DNA of 64,000 nucleotides, from the NCBI GenBank assembly GCA_050187875.1, contig JBFWXB010000019.1, positions 1 to 64,000 on the forward strand, in the 5' to 3' direction. Each line of letters opens with the position of its first letter. Positions within the stretch are counted from its first letter, which is position 1. Of the stretch, positions 1-8,970 are shown piece after piece. The notes beneath the pieces are model-generated. The model was not told the origin of the DNA and searched no databases. It saw only the letters and a program-made list of their open reading frames with translations. Origin of the DNA: JAFKKS01 sp050187875 (GTDB lineage Bacteria; Pseudomonadota; Alphaproteobacteria; Rhizobiales; Xanthobacteraceae). The translations under genes were made by a program, and so were the position numbers.

Positions 1-58
1 CAAGCGCAAAGGCGCGGAAACGACCTATGTTCACGTGCTCTGGCGCGGCGGAAGCCAT
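1..58 (-). CDS. possible 5' end of a gene leaving the window to the left
   Basis: An open frame runs leftwards from an ATG at 58 to the window edge, with only about 19 codons visible (it begins MASAAPEHVNIGR). The purine run AAGGG lies just upstream of the ATG, and a perfect CtrA-type site lies 25-40 bp upstream. In several Rhizobiales the gene divergent from rne is a cell-wall amidase, but nothing in the visible residues proves this. It may equally be non-coding. Confidence 0.2.
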   Translation of the reverse strand, partial: MASAAPEHVNIGRFRAFAL

Positions 59-82
59 CACCCTTGCATAGGGCGCGCGTAG

Positions 83-97
83 TTAATCGCCGATTAA
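83..97. promoter_or_regulatory. CtrA-type binding site TTAA-N7-TTAA
   Basis: The sequence shows TTAA, seven bases, TTAA, the established full site of the alphaproteobacterial cell-cycle regulator CtrA. It is the only such site I noticed, and four A/T bases twice over are rare at this GC content. It lies about 530 bp upstream of rne and close to the possible leftward gene start at 58, so the target is uncertain. Confidence 0.45.
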
Positions 98-629
98 ATC
101 GGCCCTTCCGTCAAGGCCTTGGAAGGGGCTCTAAACACGAACACCTTGCTAAGACGGCCTCGGGCCCCTAAGAAAGGGGGGACTGACGGTCGAATATTCC
201 GGTCTTGCCGCGTTCGGGCAGCCGGCGGCCCGCCAGGACCGCCTCAAGCGGCCGTTGCGCGGGCAGTGCAATCGTCGTCGCCTTAGCGCCCCCGGCGCTT
301 CCAGGCGGTGAACGACCTGCCGAGCCCAAGCCTCCGTCATGGAAGACCGGACAGTGCGGCCCCCGGGACGCGCCGATCGTCAGTTTGAAAGAAACCGCGG
401 CCGTGTATGGCCGCTCACCAGGCTCCTTCCCCATGATCAAGGCACAGCCTGATCGCAGACCTCATCGCCGCGGCGCTGCCGCAAGGCGCGATGGGGTGGT
501 CTGCGCGAAAGCTTTGCCTTTCACCTTCAATCAACCCCTATCCGGCGCCCTGCGCCGCATCCGATCCGCGCGCCGTTTGTGTCGCGTCGTGGATCCATGC
601 GCCGCTTCCCGCCGCAGAAAGCACTTTCC
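98..629 (+). other. long upstream leader region of rne without a convincing gene
   Basis: About 530 bp lie between the CtrA-type site and the rne start. Open frames on both strands here have no family resemblance. The stretch contains the strong hairpin listed separately and is most simply read as the promoter and long 5' untranslated region of rne, as expected for a gene that controls its own mRNA in many bacteria. I could not place the promoter. Confidence 0.4.
454..505 (+). promoter_or_regulatory. large hairpin in the rne 5' leader
   Basis: Three nested perfect stems fold into one long hairpin: 454-461 with 498-505 (CGCAGACC/GGTCTGCG), 463-468 with 488-493 (CATCGC/GCGATG), and 470-474 with 478-482 (GCGGC/GCCGC). 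It ends 124 bp before the rne ATG. Structured leaders through which RNase E limits its own synthesis are known in gammaproteobacteria. A similar role here is inference. Confidence 0.5.
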
Positions 630-3600
630 ATGGCTAACAAGATGCTCATCGACGCCACCCATCCCGAGGAGACTCGGGTGGTCGTGGTGCGTGGTAACCG
701 CGTAGAAGAGTTCGATTTCGAATCCGAGAGCCGCCGCCAGCTTCGCGGCAACATCTATCTCGCCAAGGTCACGCGGGTCGAACCGTCGCTGCAAGCGGCG
801 TTCGTGGAATATGGCGGCAACCGCCACGGCTTCCTCGCCTTTTCCGAAATCCACCCCGACTACTACCAGATCCCCGTCGCCGACCGGCAGGCGCTGATCG
901 AGGACGAAGAGCGCGCGCATCGCGATGCGGAGGCCGACGCCGACCGCCGCGCGCATCATCGCTCCGGCAGCCGCCGCCGCAACGCCCATGCCCGGGGCAA
1001 CAACGTGCGGCGCAGCGCGCCGGTCGAGGACGCCGAGCCGCAGGCCTCGCGGGTCGACGAGAGTGGCGCGCATCTCGAGAATGCCGACGAGCCGCACGAC
1101 ATCGCCGCTTCGACGCATGACGACGCCGGCGCGATGCACGAGGCGGCGCCGCACGAGCATCACGACGGCGCCGCGCCCGCCGGCGAGGACGTTCCGGAGA
1201 CGCAGGCAGGTGCCGCCGCCCCGATCGCGGACGCCGAATTCGGCGCGCAAGCGCCGGAGGCTGAAACCGTCGCCGACGCCGATAGCAGCGAACCCGCGCC
1301 GACCGACAACAGTGCCGATCATCAGCCGCACGCTGAGGATGCTCATAGCGAACCCGCTGGCGAACCCGCTGGCGAACCCACGCATGTCGAACATGCGCAT
1401 GGCGAGCCCGCCACTCACGGCGACGACGCGCACGACCACGACCATGGCGATGCGCCGAACGGGAACGGCAATGTCGACGAAGTCGGCGGCGACGATGACG
1501 AGGAGGATGCCGTCGAATCCGTCGGCGGCGCCGACGCCTTCGAAGAGGTGCAGGAGCGCGCGCCGCGCTTCCGCCGCCAGTACAAGATCCAAGAGGTCAT
1601 CAAGCGCCGACAGGTGATGCTGGTGCAGGTCGTCAAGGAGGAGCGCGGCACCAAGGGCGCGGCGCTCACCACCTATCTGTCCCTCGCCGGCCGCTACTCC
1701 GTGCTGATGCCGAACACCGCGCGCGGCGGCGGCATCTCCCGCAAGATCACCAGCGCCGAGGACCGCAAGCGGCTGAAGCAGATCGCCCAGGATCTCGAAG
1801 TGCCGGAAGGCATGGGCGTGATCCTGCGCACCGCCGGCGCCAATCGCACCAAGGCCGAGGTCAAGCGCGATTTCGAATATCTGCTGCGGATGTGGGAGAC
1901 GGTGCGCGACCTCACCTTGAAGTCGTCGGCGCCGACCCTCGTCTACGAGGAAGGCTCGCTGGTCAAACGCTCGATCCGCGATCTCTACAACAAGGATATC
2001 GACGAGGTCGTCGTCGCCGGCGACGCGGCCTATCGCGAGGCCAAGGACTTCATGCGCATGCTCATGCCGAGCCATGCGAAGAACGTGAAGCCCTATAAGG
2101 ACACGCAACCGCTTTTCACGCGCTCAGGAATCGAAAGCCAGCTTGATGCGATGTTCTCGCCGGTCGTGCAGCTGCGCTCCGGCGGCTACATCGTCATCAA
2201 CCAGACGGAAGCGCTGGTTGCGATCGACGTGAACTCCGGCCGTGCCACGCGCGAGCATCACATCGAGGACACGGCGCTCAAGACCAACCTCGAAGCGGCG
2301 GAGGAAATCTCGCGCCAGCTTCGCCTGCGCGACCTTGCGGGACTGATCGTCATCGATTTCATCGACATGGACGAGAACCGCAACAATCGTTCGGTGGAAC
2401 GTAAGCTCAAGGAGTGCCTCAAGCACGACCGCGCGCGCATCCAGGTCGGCCGCATCTCGCATTTCGGCCTCTTGGAGATGTCGCGCCAGCGCATCCGCTC
2501 GAGCGTACTCGAAAGCTCGACCGAGAAGTGCCCGCATTGCGGCGGCAGCGGTCACGTCCGCTCGGTCTCCTCGCTGACGCTGCAGTTGCTGCGCTCGATC
2601 GAGGAGATGCTGCTCAAGGGCGCGACGCATAACCTTGTCGCACGCACGAGTCCAGAGGTCGCGCTCTACGTGCTCAACCACAAGCGCGCGCACCTCCACG
2701 ATCTCGAAGAGCGCTTCCAGATCACCATCGCCGTCAACGCCGATGACGCCATCAACGGCCAGCAGCCGTTCGTCGTTGAGCGCGGCGAACAGGTGCACAG
2801 CGTCGAAGCCGCCCGCGCCATCGCCATGCGTCCGGGAAATGTCGCCGCGGTGGTGCCAGAGGACGACGAGGACGATTTCGACGAGACCGAGGATACCGAG
2901 GAGATGGAGGCCGTCCTCTCCGAAGGCGTCGCACGCGCCGAGGCGGAGAGCGAAGGCGAAGCGGAAGGCGAAGCGGAAGGCGAGAGCGGCGGCCGCCGTC
3001 GACGCCGCCGGCGGCGACGCCGTCGCGGCGGCGGAGGCGACGCAGCCGAAACCGCGGAGGCTGCCGCGCCGTCCGAATTCTCGGCGACCGAAGATCAGGA
3101 GGAGGACGGCGGTGAACCGCCGCCCGACAATATGCAGGGCGAGCCTGCCGCCGCAGCCAACGGCGACGGCGACGGCGACGGCGAGCGGCGCCGGCGGCGG
3201 CGTGGCCGCCGCGGCGGCCGGCGCAATCGTCGTGAGCACGAGGGCGGCGGCGAGGCCCGCGAGGACCGATTAACCGCAGATCCGCAACTCGAGAGCGGCT
3301 GGCAGCAGTGGGCGGAGAACCGGCCGGCTGACGCCATCGAGCCGCCGTCCGCAAACGCGGAACCTGCGCCGGCGACCGGGTTCGAACCCGCCGTCGAGCA
3401 GCCGGCGGAAATCCGCCGCGAGCCGCCGGCGCCGCAGCCTGCGCCGCCACCGCCCGCTCCCGCCGCGGTCGCCATCGAAAGCGAGCCCGCAGCCGAGCAG
3501 GTGCCGGTCCGCCGCCGCTCGACAGTGCGCGAGCCTGCACCGACGTTCGGAAGCTTCAGCACGACCCCGAGCACGCCCCCCGATCCGGTGCCCGAAGTCG

Positions 3601-3695
3601 CGCCGGAGGCGCCGAAGGTCGAGAGCGAAGAGCCTGCCGCGGACAAGCCGCGCCGCGCCGGCTGGTGGTCGCGAAAGATCCTCGGCAAGAGCTGA
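630..3695 (+). CDS. rne: ribonuclease E (Rne/Rng family)
   Basis: This is the essential endoribonuclease that starts mRNA decay and processes rRNA and tRNA, at 1021 aa. The chosen ATG at 630 gives the usual start MANKMLIDATHPEETRVVVV; an upstream in-frame ATG at 579 adds 17 unrelated residues. The S1 domain starts near residue 35 and is split by an insert of roughly 220 residues (about 92-311) rich in Asp, Glu, Ala and His. It resumes at RRQYKIQEVIKRRQVMLVQV. The two magnesium-binding aspartates of the DNase I-like domain are D533 (AIDVNSGRA) and D576 (IVIDFIDM), and the zinc-link cysteines are C634 and C637 (CPHCGGSG). The C-terminal third is low complexity, with Arg-rich blocks (about 790-805 and 855-875) suited to RNA and partner binding. 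The gene has a long structured leader and is followed 12 bp later by the aldolase/dehydrogenase gene. Confidence 0.97.
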   Translation: MANKMLIDATHPEETRVVVVRGNRVEEFDFESESRRQLRGNIYLAKVTRVEPSLQAAFVEYGGNRHGFLAFSEIHPDYYQIPVADRQALIEDEERAHRDAEADADRRAHHRSGSRRRNAHARGNNVRRSAPVEDAEPQASRVDESGAHLENADEPHDIAASTHDDAGAMHEAAPHEHHDGAAPAGEDVPETQAGAAAPIADAEFGAQAPEAETVADADSSEPAPTDNSADHQPHAEDAHSEPAGEPAGEPTHVEHAHGEPATHGDDAHDHDHGDAPNGNGNVDEVGGDDDEEDAVESVGGADAFEEVQERAPRFRRQYKIQEVIKRRQVMLVQVVKEERGTKGAALTTYLSLAGRYSVLMPNTARGGGISRKITSAEDRKRLKQIAQDLEVPEGMGVILRTAGANRTKAEVKRDFEYLLRMWETVRDLTLKSSAPTLVYEEGSLVKRSIRDLYNKDIDEVVVAGDAAYREAKDFMRMLMPSHAKNVKPYKDTQPLFTRSGIESQLDAMFSPVVQLRSGGYIVINQTEALVAIDVNSGRATREHHIEDTALKTNLEAAEEISRQLRLRDLAGLIVIDFIDMDENRNNRSVERKLKECLKHDRARIQVGRISHFGLLEMSRQRIRSSVLESSTEKCPHCGGSGHVRSVSSLTLQLLRSIEEMLLKGATHNLVARTSPEVALYVLNHKRAHLHDLEERFQITIAVNADDAINGQQPFVVERGEQVHSVEAARAIAMRPGNVAAVVPEDDEDDFDETEDTEEMEAVLSEGVARAEAESEGEAEGEAEGESGGRRRRRRRRRRRGGGGDAAETAEAAAPSEFSATEDQEEDGGEPPPDNMQGEPAAAANGDGDGDGERRRRRRGRRGGRRNRREHEGGGEAREDRLTADPQLESGWQQWAENRPADAIEPPSANAEPAPATGFEPAVEQPAEIRREPPAPQPAPPPPAPAAVAIESEPAAEQVPVRRRSTVREPAPTFGSFSTTPSTPPDPVPEVAPEAPKVESEEPAADKPRRAGWWSRKILGKS

Positions 3696-3707
3696 GGGCC
3701 TCATCCG

Positions 3708-5765
3708 ATGCAGAGCCGATGGAGCGACAGCGAGGCCCGTCGCGCCATCGCCCACTACGGCGAGCAGGGCGTCAGCGAAGCGCTGGCGCTGCGCGTCTAC
3801 ACGACGCGCCTTCTCGGCGGCGATCCGCGCCTCGTCCTGCATGGAGGCGGCAACACGTCGGTAAAGACGCGTCTGCCCGACCTCTTCGGCACCGAGACCG
3901 ATGTGCTCTGCGTCAAAGGCTCCGGCTGGGACATGGCGGTGATCGAACCGCCGGGCCTGCCGGCGGTGCGCCTCGCGCCACTCCTGACGCTTCGTGCGCG
4001 GGACAAGCTTTCCGACGAGGACATGGTGCGCATCCAGCGCGCCAGCCTCATCGATCCGATGGCGCCGAACCCGTCGGTCGAGACGCTGCTGCATGCGTTC
4101 CTGCCGCACGCTTTCGTCGACCACACGCACACGACGGCGTTGTTGAGCCTCATCGATCAGCCCAACGGTGAAGCGCGCGCCCGCGACCTCTATGGCGACC
4201 GCGTCTGCGTGGTGCCGTATGTGATGCCGGGCTTTGCGCTCGCGAAAAAAGCGGCGGAAGTTTTCGAGCAGAACCCGCAAGTCGAAGGCCTCGTGCTCGA
4301 CAAGCACGGCCTCTTCACCTTCGGGGCCGACGCCCGCGAGTCCTATGAGCGCACGATCGCGCTGGTGACGCTGGCGGAAGACGCGCTCGCGCGCAGCCGT
4401 AAGGTTTTCAAGGCGGCAGCGCTGCCGCAAGGCATCGCGCCGCTCGCCGAAGTCGCGCCCATTATCCGCGGCGCCTGCAGCCTCGCGGACGAGAAGATCG
4501 AAGGCGCGTGGCGGCGCATGGTGCTCGATTTCCGCACCAGCGACCGCCTGCTTGCGTTCGTCAATGGCGCGGACGTCCCGCGCTACGCCAATGCCGGCGT
4601 CGTCACCCCCGACCACACGATCCGCACCAAGAACTGGCCGCTGATCCTGCCCGCGCCGGCGCGCGATGACATCGCCGAATTCAAGAGCGCCACGCACGCG
4701 GCGGCGAGCGCCTTCATCGATGGCTATCGCGCCTACTTCGCCAAGCACAACGCGCGCGTCGGCGGAGGAAAGCGCATGCTCGATCCCCTGCCCCGTGTCG
4801 TGCTTGTGCCCGGGCTCGGCCTCTTCGGCCTCGGACGCTCCAAGAAAGAGGCGAAGATCGTCGCCGACCTTGCCGAGGTCGCGGCCGAGACGATCCTCGA
4901 CGCCGAAGCGATCGGCCGCTTCGAAGCGATCAACGAAGCCGACATGTTCGACATGGAATACTGGTCGCTCGAGCAGGCGAAGCTCGGCAGCGCGGCGGAG
5001 AAACCGCTAGCGGGCCAGATCGCGCTCGTCACCGGCGCCGGCGGCGCCATCGGCGCGGCGACCGCCAAGGCGTTCGCCGCCGCAGGCGCCGAGGTCGCCC
5101 TCCTCGATCGCGATTTCAATGCGGCGCAAGGCACGGCGAAGGCGATCGGCGGTGCGGCGCTCGCGGCGCCCTGCGACGTGACGGACGCCGCATCCGTGCG
5201 CGAGGCCTTCGACACCGTCGTCGAGCATTTCGGCGGCGTCGACATCGTGATCTCGAATGCGGGCGCCGCCTGGCAGGGCCGCATCGGCGAAGTCGATGAC
5301 GAAGTCTTGCGCGAAAGCTTCGAACTCAATTTCTACGGCCATCAGCGTGTGGCGCAGAACGCGGTGCGCATCATGCGCGCGCAAGGCACCGGCGGCTGCC
5401 TTCTCTTCAACGTCTCGAAGCAGGCGGTAAATCCCGGGCCGGATTTCGGCCCTTACGGACTCCCGAAAGCGGCGACACTCCTGCTCGTGCGCCAATACGC
5501 GCTCGAATACGGCGCCGACGGCATCCGCGCCAACGGCGTCAATGCCGACCGGATCCGCTCGGGGCTTCTGACCGATGATTTCATCGCGCAGCGCGCGACG
5601 GCGCGGGGCGTCAGCGAGACAGATTATATGCGCGGCAATCTCCTGCGCCGCGAAGTCACCGCCGACGACGTCGCGCAGGCCTTCCTGCATCAGGCGCTGC
5701 AGTTGAAGACCACCGGCGACATCACCACCGTCGACGGAGGCAACATCGCGGCGGCGTTGAGGTAA
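3708..5765 (+). CDS. bifunctional class II aldolase / short-chain dehydrogenase
   Basis: This 685-aa fusion joins two enzymes. The N-terminal part (about 1-400) is a class II aldolase/adducin domain with the phosphate-site motif GGGNTSVK and the metal-binding HTHT near residue 140. The C-terminal part (from about 440) is a short-chain dehydrogenase with the NAD-binding glycine motif VTGAGGAIGAA and the active-site Y-x3-K in GPYGLPKAA. Proteins of this architecture (RhaD-type) act in rhamnose or related deoxysugar breakdown, splitting a ketose-1-phosphate or ketose and oxidising the lactaldehyde-type product. No other sugar genes are nearby, so the substrate is unknown. It starts 12 bp after rne and may be co-transcribed. 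Confidence 0.9.
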   Translation: MQSRWSDSEARRAIAHYGEQGVSEALALRVYTTRLLGGDPRLVLHGGGNTSVKTRLPDLFGTETDVLCVKGSGWDMAVIEPPGLPAVRLAPLLTLRARDKLSDEDMVRIQRASLIDPMAPNPSVETLLHAFLPHAFVDHTHTTALLSLIDQPNGEARARDLYGDRVCVVPYVMPGFALAKKAAEVFEQNPQVEGLVLDKHGLFTFGADARESYERTIALVTLAEDALARSRKVFKAAALPQGIAPLAEVAPIIRGACSLADEKIEGAWRRMVLDFRTSDRLLAFVNGADVPRYANAGVVTPDHTIRTKNWPLILPAPARDDIAEFKSATHAAASAFIDGYRAYFAKHNARVGGGKRMLDPLPRVVLVPGLGLFGLGRSKKEAKIVADLAEVAAETILDAEAIGRFEAINEADMFDMEYWSLEQAKLGSAAEKPLAGQIALVTGAGGAIGAATAKAFAAAGAEVALLDRDFNAAQGTAKAIGGAALAAPCDVTDAASVREAFDTVVEHFGGVDIVISNAGAAWQGRIGEVDDEVLRESFELNFYGHQRVAQNAVRIMRAQGTGGCLLFNVSKQAVNPGPDFGPYGLPKAATLLLVRQYALEYGADGIRANGVNADRIRSGLLTDDFIAQRATARGVSETDYMRGNLLRREVTADDVAQAFLHQALQLKTTGDITTVDGGNIAAALR

Positions 5766-5776
5766 GGCCTCGAGGT

Positions 5777-5910
5777 GTCGTCCCCGCGAAGGCGGGGACC
5801 CAGTACGCCCAGTCTCGCGTCTCCCCGCCGTCGTCATTGCCGGGCTTGACCCGGCAATCCATCGCTTTTCGCGAAGAGGATGGATGCCCGGGTCAAGCCC
5901 GGGCATGACG
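5777..5910. repeat. dispersed repeats: half family-B unit then a full family-A unit
   Basis: A half unit of family B (gtcgtccccgcgaaggcggg) at 5777-5805 is followed by a complete family-A palindromic unit at 5832-5910. In the latter, two stem arms (cgtcattgccgggcttgac and its partner ending gggcatgacg) flank a short variable loop. The unit fills the gap between two convergent genes and could act as a transcription barrier, but no protein is encoded. Confidence 0.85.
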
Positions 5911-5930
5911 AATTCTGGGCAACGTTGCTC

Positions 5931-6965
5931 CTACTTCCCACCCGCCGCCACGCCGCGCCGCTCCAGCGGGTGCAGCGTGAACTCGCGCAGCCGTCCGAGG
6001 CGGAGCACCTCGACCACAACTTCGCGGTCGATCCGCTCCGCATTGAGGAGCCGGATGAGGTCGTCGACGCCGGTCACCGCCGCGCCGTCGAGCCGCACGA
6101 TGATGTCGCCCGACAGCAAGCCAGCTTCAGACGCCGGGCCACCCTGCTCGCTCGCCGCGATCATCGCGCCGAAGGCCGCCGTCAGCCCCGCCGCATGCGC
6201 ATGGCGGCGCGGAATCGGCGCCGTCTGTCCGGCGATGCCGATCGAGGCGCGCCGCACGCGCCCATGCTGCAAAAGTTCGCTGAGAACGAAATTCGCGGTG
6301 TTCGAGGCGACCGCGAAACAGATGCCCTGCGCGCCCATGATCACGGCGGTGTTGATGCCGATCACCTCGCCGCGCGAGGAAACGAGCGGACCGCCGGAAT
6401 TGCCGGGATTGAGCGCGGCGTCAGTCTGCAGCACGTCCTCGATCAGCCGCCCGTTGCGCGCGCGAATGGAGCGGCCGAGCGCGGAGATAACGCCGGCCGT
6501 CACGGTCGACTCGAAGCCGAGCGGATTGCCGATCGCGACGACAAGCTGGCCACGCCGCAGCGCCTTGGAATCGCCGATGGTCGCGGCCGGCAGGTTACGG
6601 GCCGCGCTCGCACGCAGAAGCGCAAGGTCGGTATCGGCGTCCTCGCCGAGCACCTGCGCATCCATCACGCGACCGTCGGTATCGGCGATGCGCACCTCGC
6701 GGGCCCCATCGACGACGTGGCTGTTGGTGAGGACAAGGCCGTCCGGCGAGATGATGACGCCGGAGCCGACGCCGCCGCTGCCCTGCCCGCCGGCCATGCG
6801 GCGCGTGTCGACACGCACGACGGCGGGGCCGACGCGATCGGTGACCGAGACGACGGCATTGGAATAGGCATCGAGCAGCGCGGCGTCGGAAGCGGGCGCG
6901 GCGTCGGTGACGGTCGGGTCTTCGCGCTCCGCGAGCGCGGAGACGTCGGACGTGAAATCAAGCAT
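5931..6965 (-). CDS. HtrA/Deg-family serine protease with one PDZ domain, no signal peptide
   Basis: This is a trypsin-like protease of about 344 aa. The catalytic triad is visible as His in TNSHVV, Asp in DTDLALL and Ser in GNSGGPL, and a single PDZ domain follows (about 250-340, IIVRLDGAAVTGVDDLIRLL). Deg proteases usually start with an export signal. Here the first 30 residues are acidic and polar with no hydrophobic stretch, so the protein is probably cytoplasmic. I chose ATG 6965; a TTG at 6977 is in frame but has no better ribosome site. A seven-codon upstream frame ends across this ATG (see that entry). Confidence 0.85.
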   Translation of the reverse strand: MLDFTSDVSALAEREDPTVTDAAPASDAALLDAYSNAVVSVTDRVGPAVVRVDTRRMAGGQGSGGVGSGVIISPDGLVLTNSHVVDGAREVRIADTDGRVMDAQVLGEDADTDLALLRASAARNLPAATIGDSKALRRGQLVVAIGNPLGFESTVTAGVISALGRSIRARNGRLIEDVLQTDAALNPGNSGGPLVSSRGEVIGINTAVIMGAQGICFAVASNTANFVLSELLQHGRVRRASIGIAGQTAPIPRRHAHAAGLTAAFGAMIAASEQGGPASEAGLLSGDIIVRLDGAAVTGVDDLIRLLNAERIDREVVVEVLRLGRLREFTLHPLERRGVAAGGK

Positions 6966-6981
6966 GGAAAACGCCAATCAT
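6958..6981 (-). promoter_or_regulatory. seven-codon upstream reading frame overlapping the protease start
   Basis: On the minus strand an AAGGAG motif is followed by an ATG at 6981 that opens MIGVFHA and a stop at 6960-6958. The stop overlaps the ATG (6965) of the HtrA-like protease in another frame. The protease start has no good ribosome-binding site of its own, so ribosomes may reach it by finishing this short frame. Whether it is translated is inference. Confidence 0.35.
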
Positions 6982-7054
6982 GTAAGGGATCGGCTCCTTA
7001 TGTAGGGAGCCGCCGGCGCGGCGGAAGGCAACTGCCGTGCCCCCTCCGCGCGCG

Positions 7055-7786
7055 TCACATCCCAGGCATGCGCGCGTGGCGCAGCGACCAGACGAACAGC
7101 CCGGCGAGGATCACGAGCGGCACAGTCAGGGAGAGGAAGGCGAACCGCTCGTAGCCCAGCCCTCCCGTGAGTGTGCCGACGAGGAAGCCGAGGACCAAGG
7201 GCAACAATCGAAACAGCCGGCGGCGCGCGGTCGCAAACTCCTTCTGCGCCTCGCCGTCGTCGGGGGCACGGCGGCTCGCCCGCCAGGTCATCGCGGTCTG
7301 CGTCACGTCGATGGCGAGCTGCGTGGTGTTGGTCGTCATCACATTGGTCGAGGCGTAGCCATGCAGAACGAGGCGCACGATCGCGCTTTGCAGGCCCATG
7401 GCGGCAAGGCCAAGAAGCGCGGTGGCAACGGCGGCCGGCTCGTTCGGATCGTTGAACGGCGCAAGCGTCGCGCCGATCGCGACGAAGCCGCCGACCATCA
7501 GACTCTCGAGCGCAAGCGTCACCGGCAGCCCGGTGCGTCCGCGACGCCGCGCGATCGCGACGATCACCGTCGCCAACACGCCGGCAAGGAAGAACACGGG
7601 GATCGCGGCGACCTTGACGAAGACGCCGTGGTCGCGCGTGACGAGTTGCGCGCCCGCGACCACGAAGCTTCCCGTCACCTGCGCGACGAAAAGGCCGAAC
7701 AGCGCGAGCAGCGTGCAGGCGTCGATGAAGCCCGCGACCAGACTGAGCAGCACCGGCACCGCAAGCGGGATCGGTGCGTGCTTCAC
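7055..7786 (-). CDS. DUF1275 (YoaK-type) membrane protein
   Basis: This 243-aa integral membrane protein has about six hydrophobic segments and belongs to the DUF1275/YoaK family, whose function is unknown. The family-like start MKHAPIPLAVPVLLSLVAGF contains the conserved first helix, followed by GFIDACTLLALFGLFVA. The start codon is GTG, five bases after the stop of the upstream aminotransferase, so translation is probably coupled and the two genes form a unit. Confidence 0.8.
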   Translation of the reverse strand: MKHAPIPLAVPVLLSLVAGFIDACTLLALFGLFVAQVTGSFVVAGAQLVTRDHGVFVKVAAIPVFFLAGVLATVIVAIARRRGRTGLPVTLALESLMVGGFVAIGATLAPFNDPNEPAAVATALLGLAAMGLQSAIVRLVLHGYASTNVMTTNTTQLAIDVTQTAMTWRASRRAPDDGEAQKEFATARRRLFRLLPLVLGFLVGTLTGGLGYERFAFLSLTVPLVILAGLFVWSLRHARMPGM

Positions 7787-7791
7787 TGCGC

Positions 7792-8970
7792 TTAGCCCTT
7801 CAGCCAGCGCGTGATGCGCTCCACTGCCTCCTGCGTCTCCGCCGCCGACCCGGCATAGCAGAAGCGCACGAAGTGCTGTCCGCGCGTCGGATCGAAGTCG
7901 AGGCCGGGCGTCGCGGCGACACCCGCGTTCTCCAGCATCGCCGTCGCGAAAGCGAGACTGTCGTCGCTGAACGGCGCCGTGTCGGCATAGAGATAGAACG
8001 CGCCGTCGACGGGAAGGATTTCCTTGAAGCCTGCGCCTGGCAGTCCGCGCAGCAGGATCTGCCGGTTCTCCTCGTAGCCGTGCTTCACCGCCTCCATCTC
8101 GGCGGTGCCGTCGAACGCCGCCTCCGCCGCGACCTGCGAGAGCGTCGGCACCGAGATCGCGAGATTCTGCTGCAACCGCTCGACCGTGCGCGTGAGCTCT
8201 TCCGGAACGACCATCCAGCCGACGCGCCAGCCGGTCATGCAGAAGTATTTCGAGAACGAGTTGATGACCGTCGCGCGCGGGCTGAGCGCCGCCGCCGTGA
8301 CGGCCGGGAACGCATAGTCGAGCCCGTGATAGATTTCGTCGGAGATGACGCGGATGTCCTCCGCCTCCGCCGCGTCGATCAGCGCTTTGAGCGCCTCCCC
8401 CGTCATCATCGTGCCGGTCGGGTTCGCCGGGCTCGCGACGATCACGCCCTTGAGCGGCGCCTGGCGGTGCGCGGCGAGCAGGTGGTCCGGCGTCAGCGCC
8501 CAGCGCGTCGCCGCGTCCGTCTCGATCAGCACCGGCTCGCAGCCGAGCGCGGTGAGGATGTGGCGGTACGGCGGATAGCCGGGCGAGGCCATCGCCACCC
8601 GATCCCCCGGCGCGAACAGCGCGAGGAACGCGAGAATGAAGCCGCCCGACGATCCCGTGGTGATGACGATGCGCTCGACATCGAGCGCGCAGCCATAGGC
8701 GTCGCCATAATGCTTGGCGATGCGCGCACGCAGGCTCGGGATGCCGAGCGCGGCCGTATAGGCGACGCGGCCCGTTGCGAGCGCCGCCTGCGCCGCCGCG
8801 CGGGCGCTCAAGGGAGCGGGCGCCACCGGCTGGCCGACCTCCATATGCACGACGCGCCCGCCCGCCGCCTCGATGCGCGCCGCGGCCGCCATCACGTCCA
8901 TCACCATGAACGGCGGCACATCCCCCCGCGCCGAGGGGGTGATGAGCCGCCGCGCCGTATTCATGAGCAT
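7792..8970 (-). CDS. PLP-dependent class I/II aminotransferase
   Basis: This 392-aa aminotransferase of fold type I has the lysine that binds pyridoxal phosphate in NSFSKYFCMTGWRVGW, the phosphate-side SGGF motif and the substrate arginine region near the C-terminus (HFVRFCY). The start at ATG 8970 follows an AGGAG motif. Longer in-frame extensions to 9135 are Arg-rich and unlike the family. The substrate cannot be fixed from sequence; aspartate- or aromatic-type activity is likely. The DUF1275 gene follows after five bases. Confidence 0.88.
   Translation of the reverse strand: MLMNTARRLITPSARGDVPPFMVMDVMAAAARIEAAGGRVVHMEVGQPVAPAPLSARAAAQAALATGRVAYTAALGIPSLRARIAKHYGDAYGCALDVERIVITTGSSGGFILAFLALFAPGDRVAMASPGYPPYRHILTALGCEPVLIETDAATRWALTPDHLLAAHRQAPLKGVIVASPANPTGTMMTGEALKALIDAAEAEDIRVISDEIYHGLDYAFPAVTAAALSPRATVINSFSKYFCMTGWRVGWMVVPEELTRTVERLQQNLAISVPTLSQVAAEAAFDGTAEMEAVKHGYEENRQILLRGLPGAGFKEILPVDGAFYLYADTAPFSDDSLAFATAMLENAGVAATPGLDFDPTRGQHFVRFCYAGSAAETQEAVERITRWLKG

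Noticed and set aside
579..629. Upstream ATG of rne
   Set aside because: It would add 17 residues unrelated to RNase E; the ATG at 630 gives the standard N-terminus.
531..2108. 525-codon minus-strand frame over rne
   Set aside because: Shadow of the rne coding frame; the protein is low complexity and unrelated to any family.
3381..3395. tRNA T-loop-like ggttcgaac
   Set aside because: It lies inside the rne reading frame with no tRNA cloverleaf around it. No tRNA gene was found in the window.
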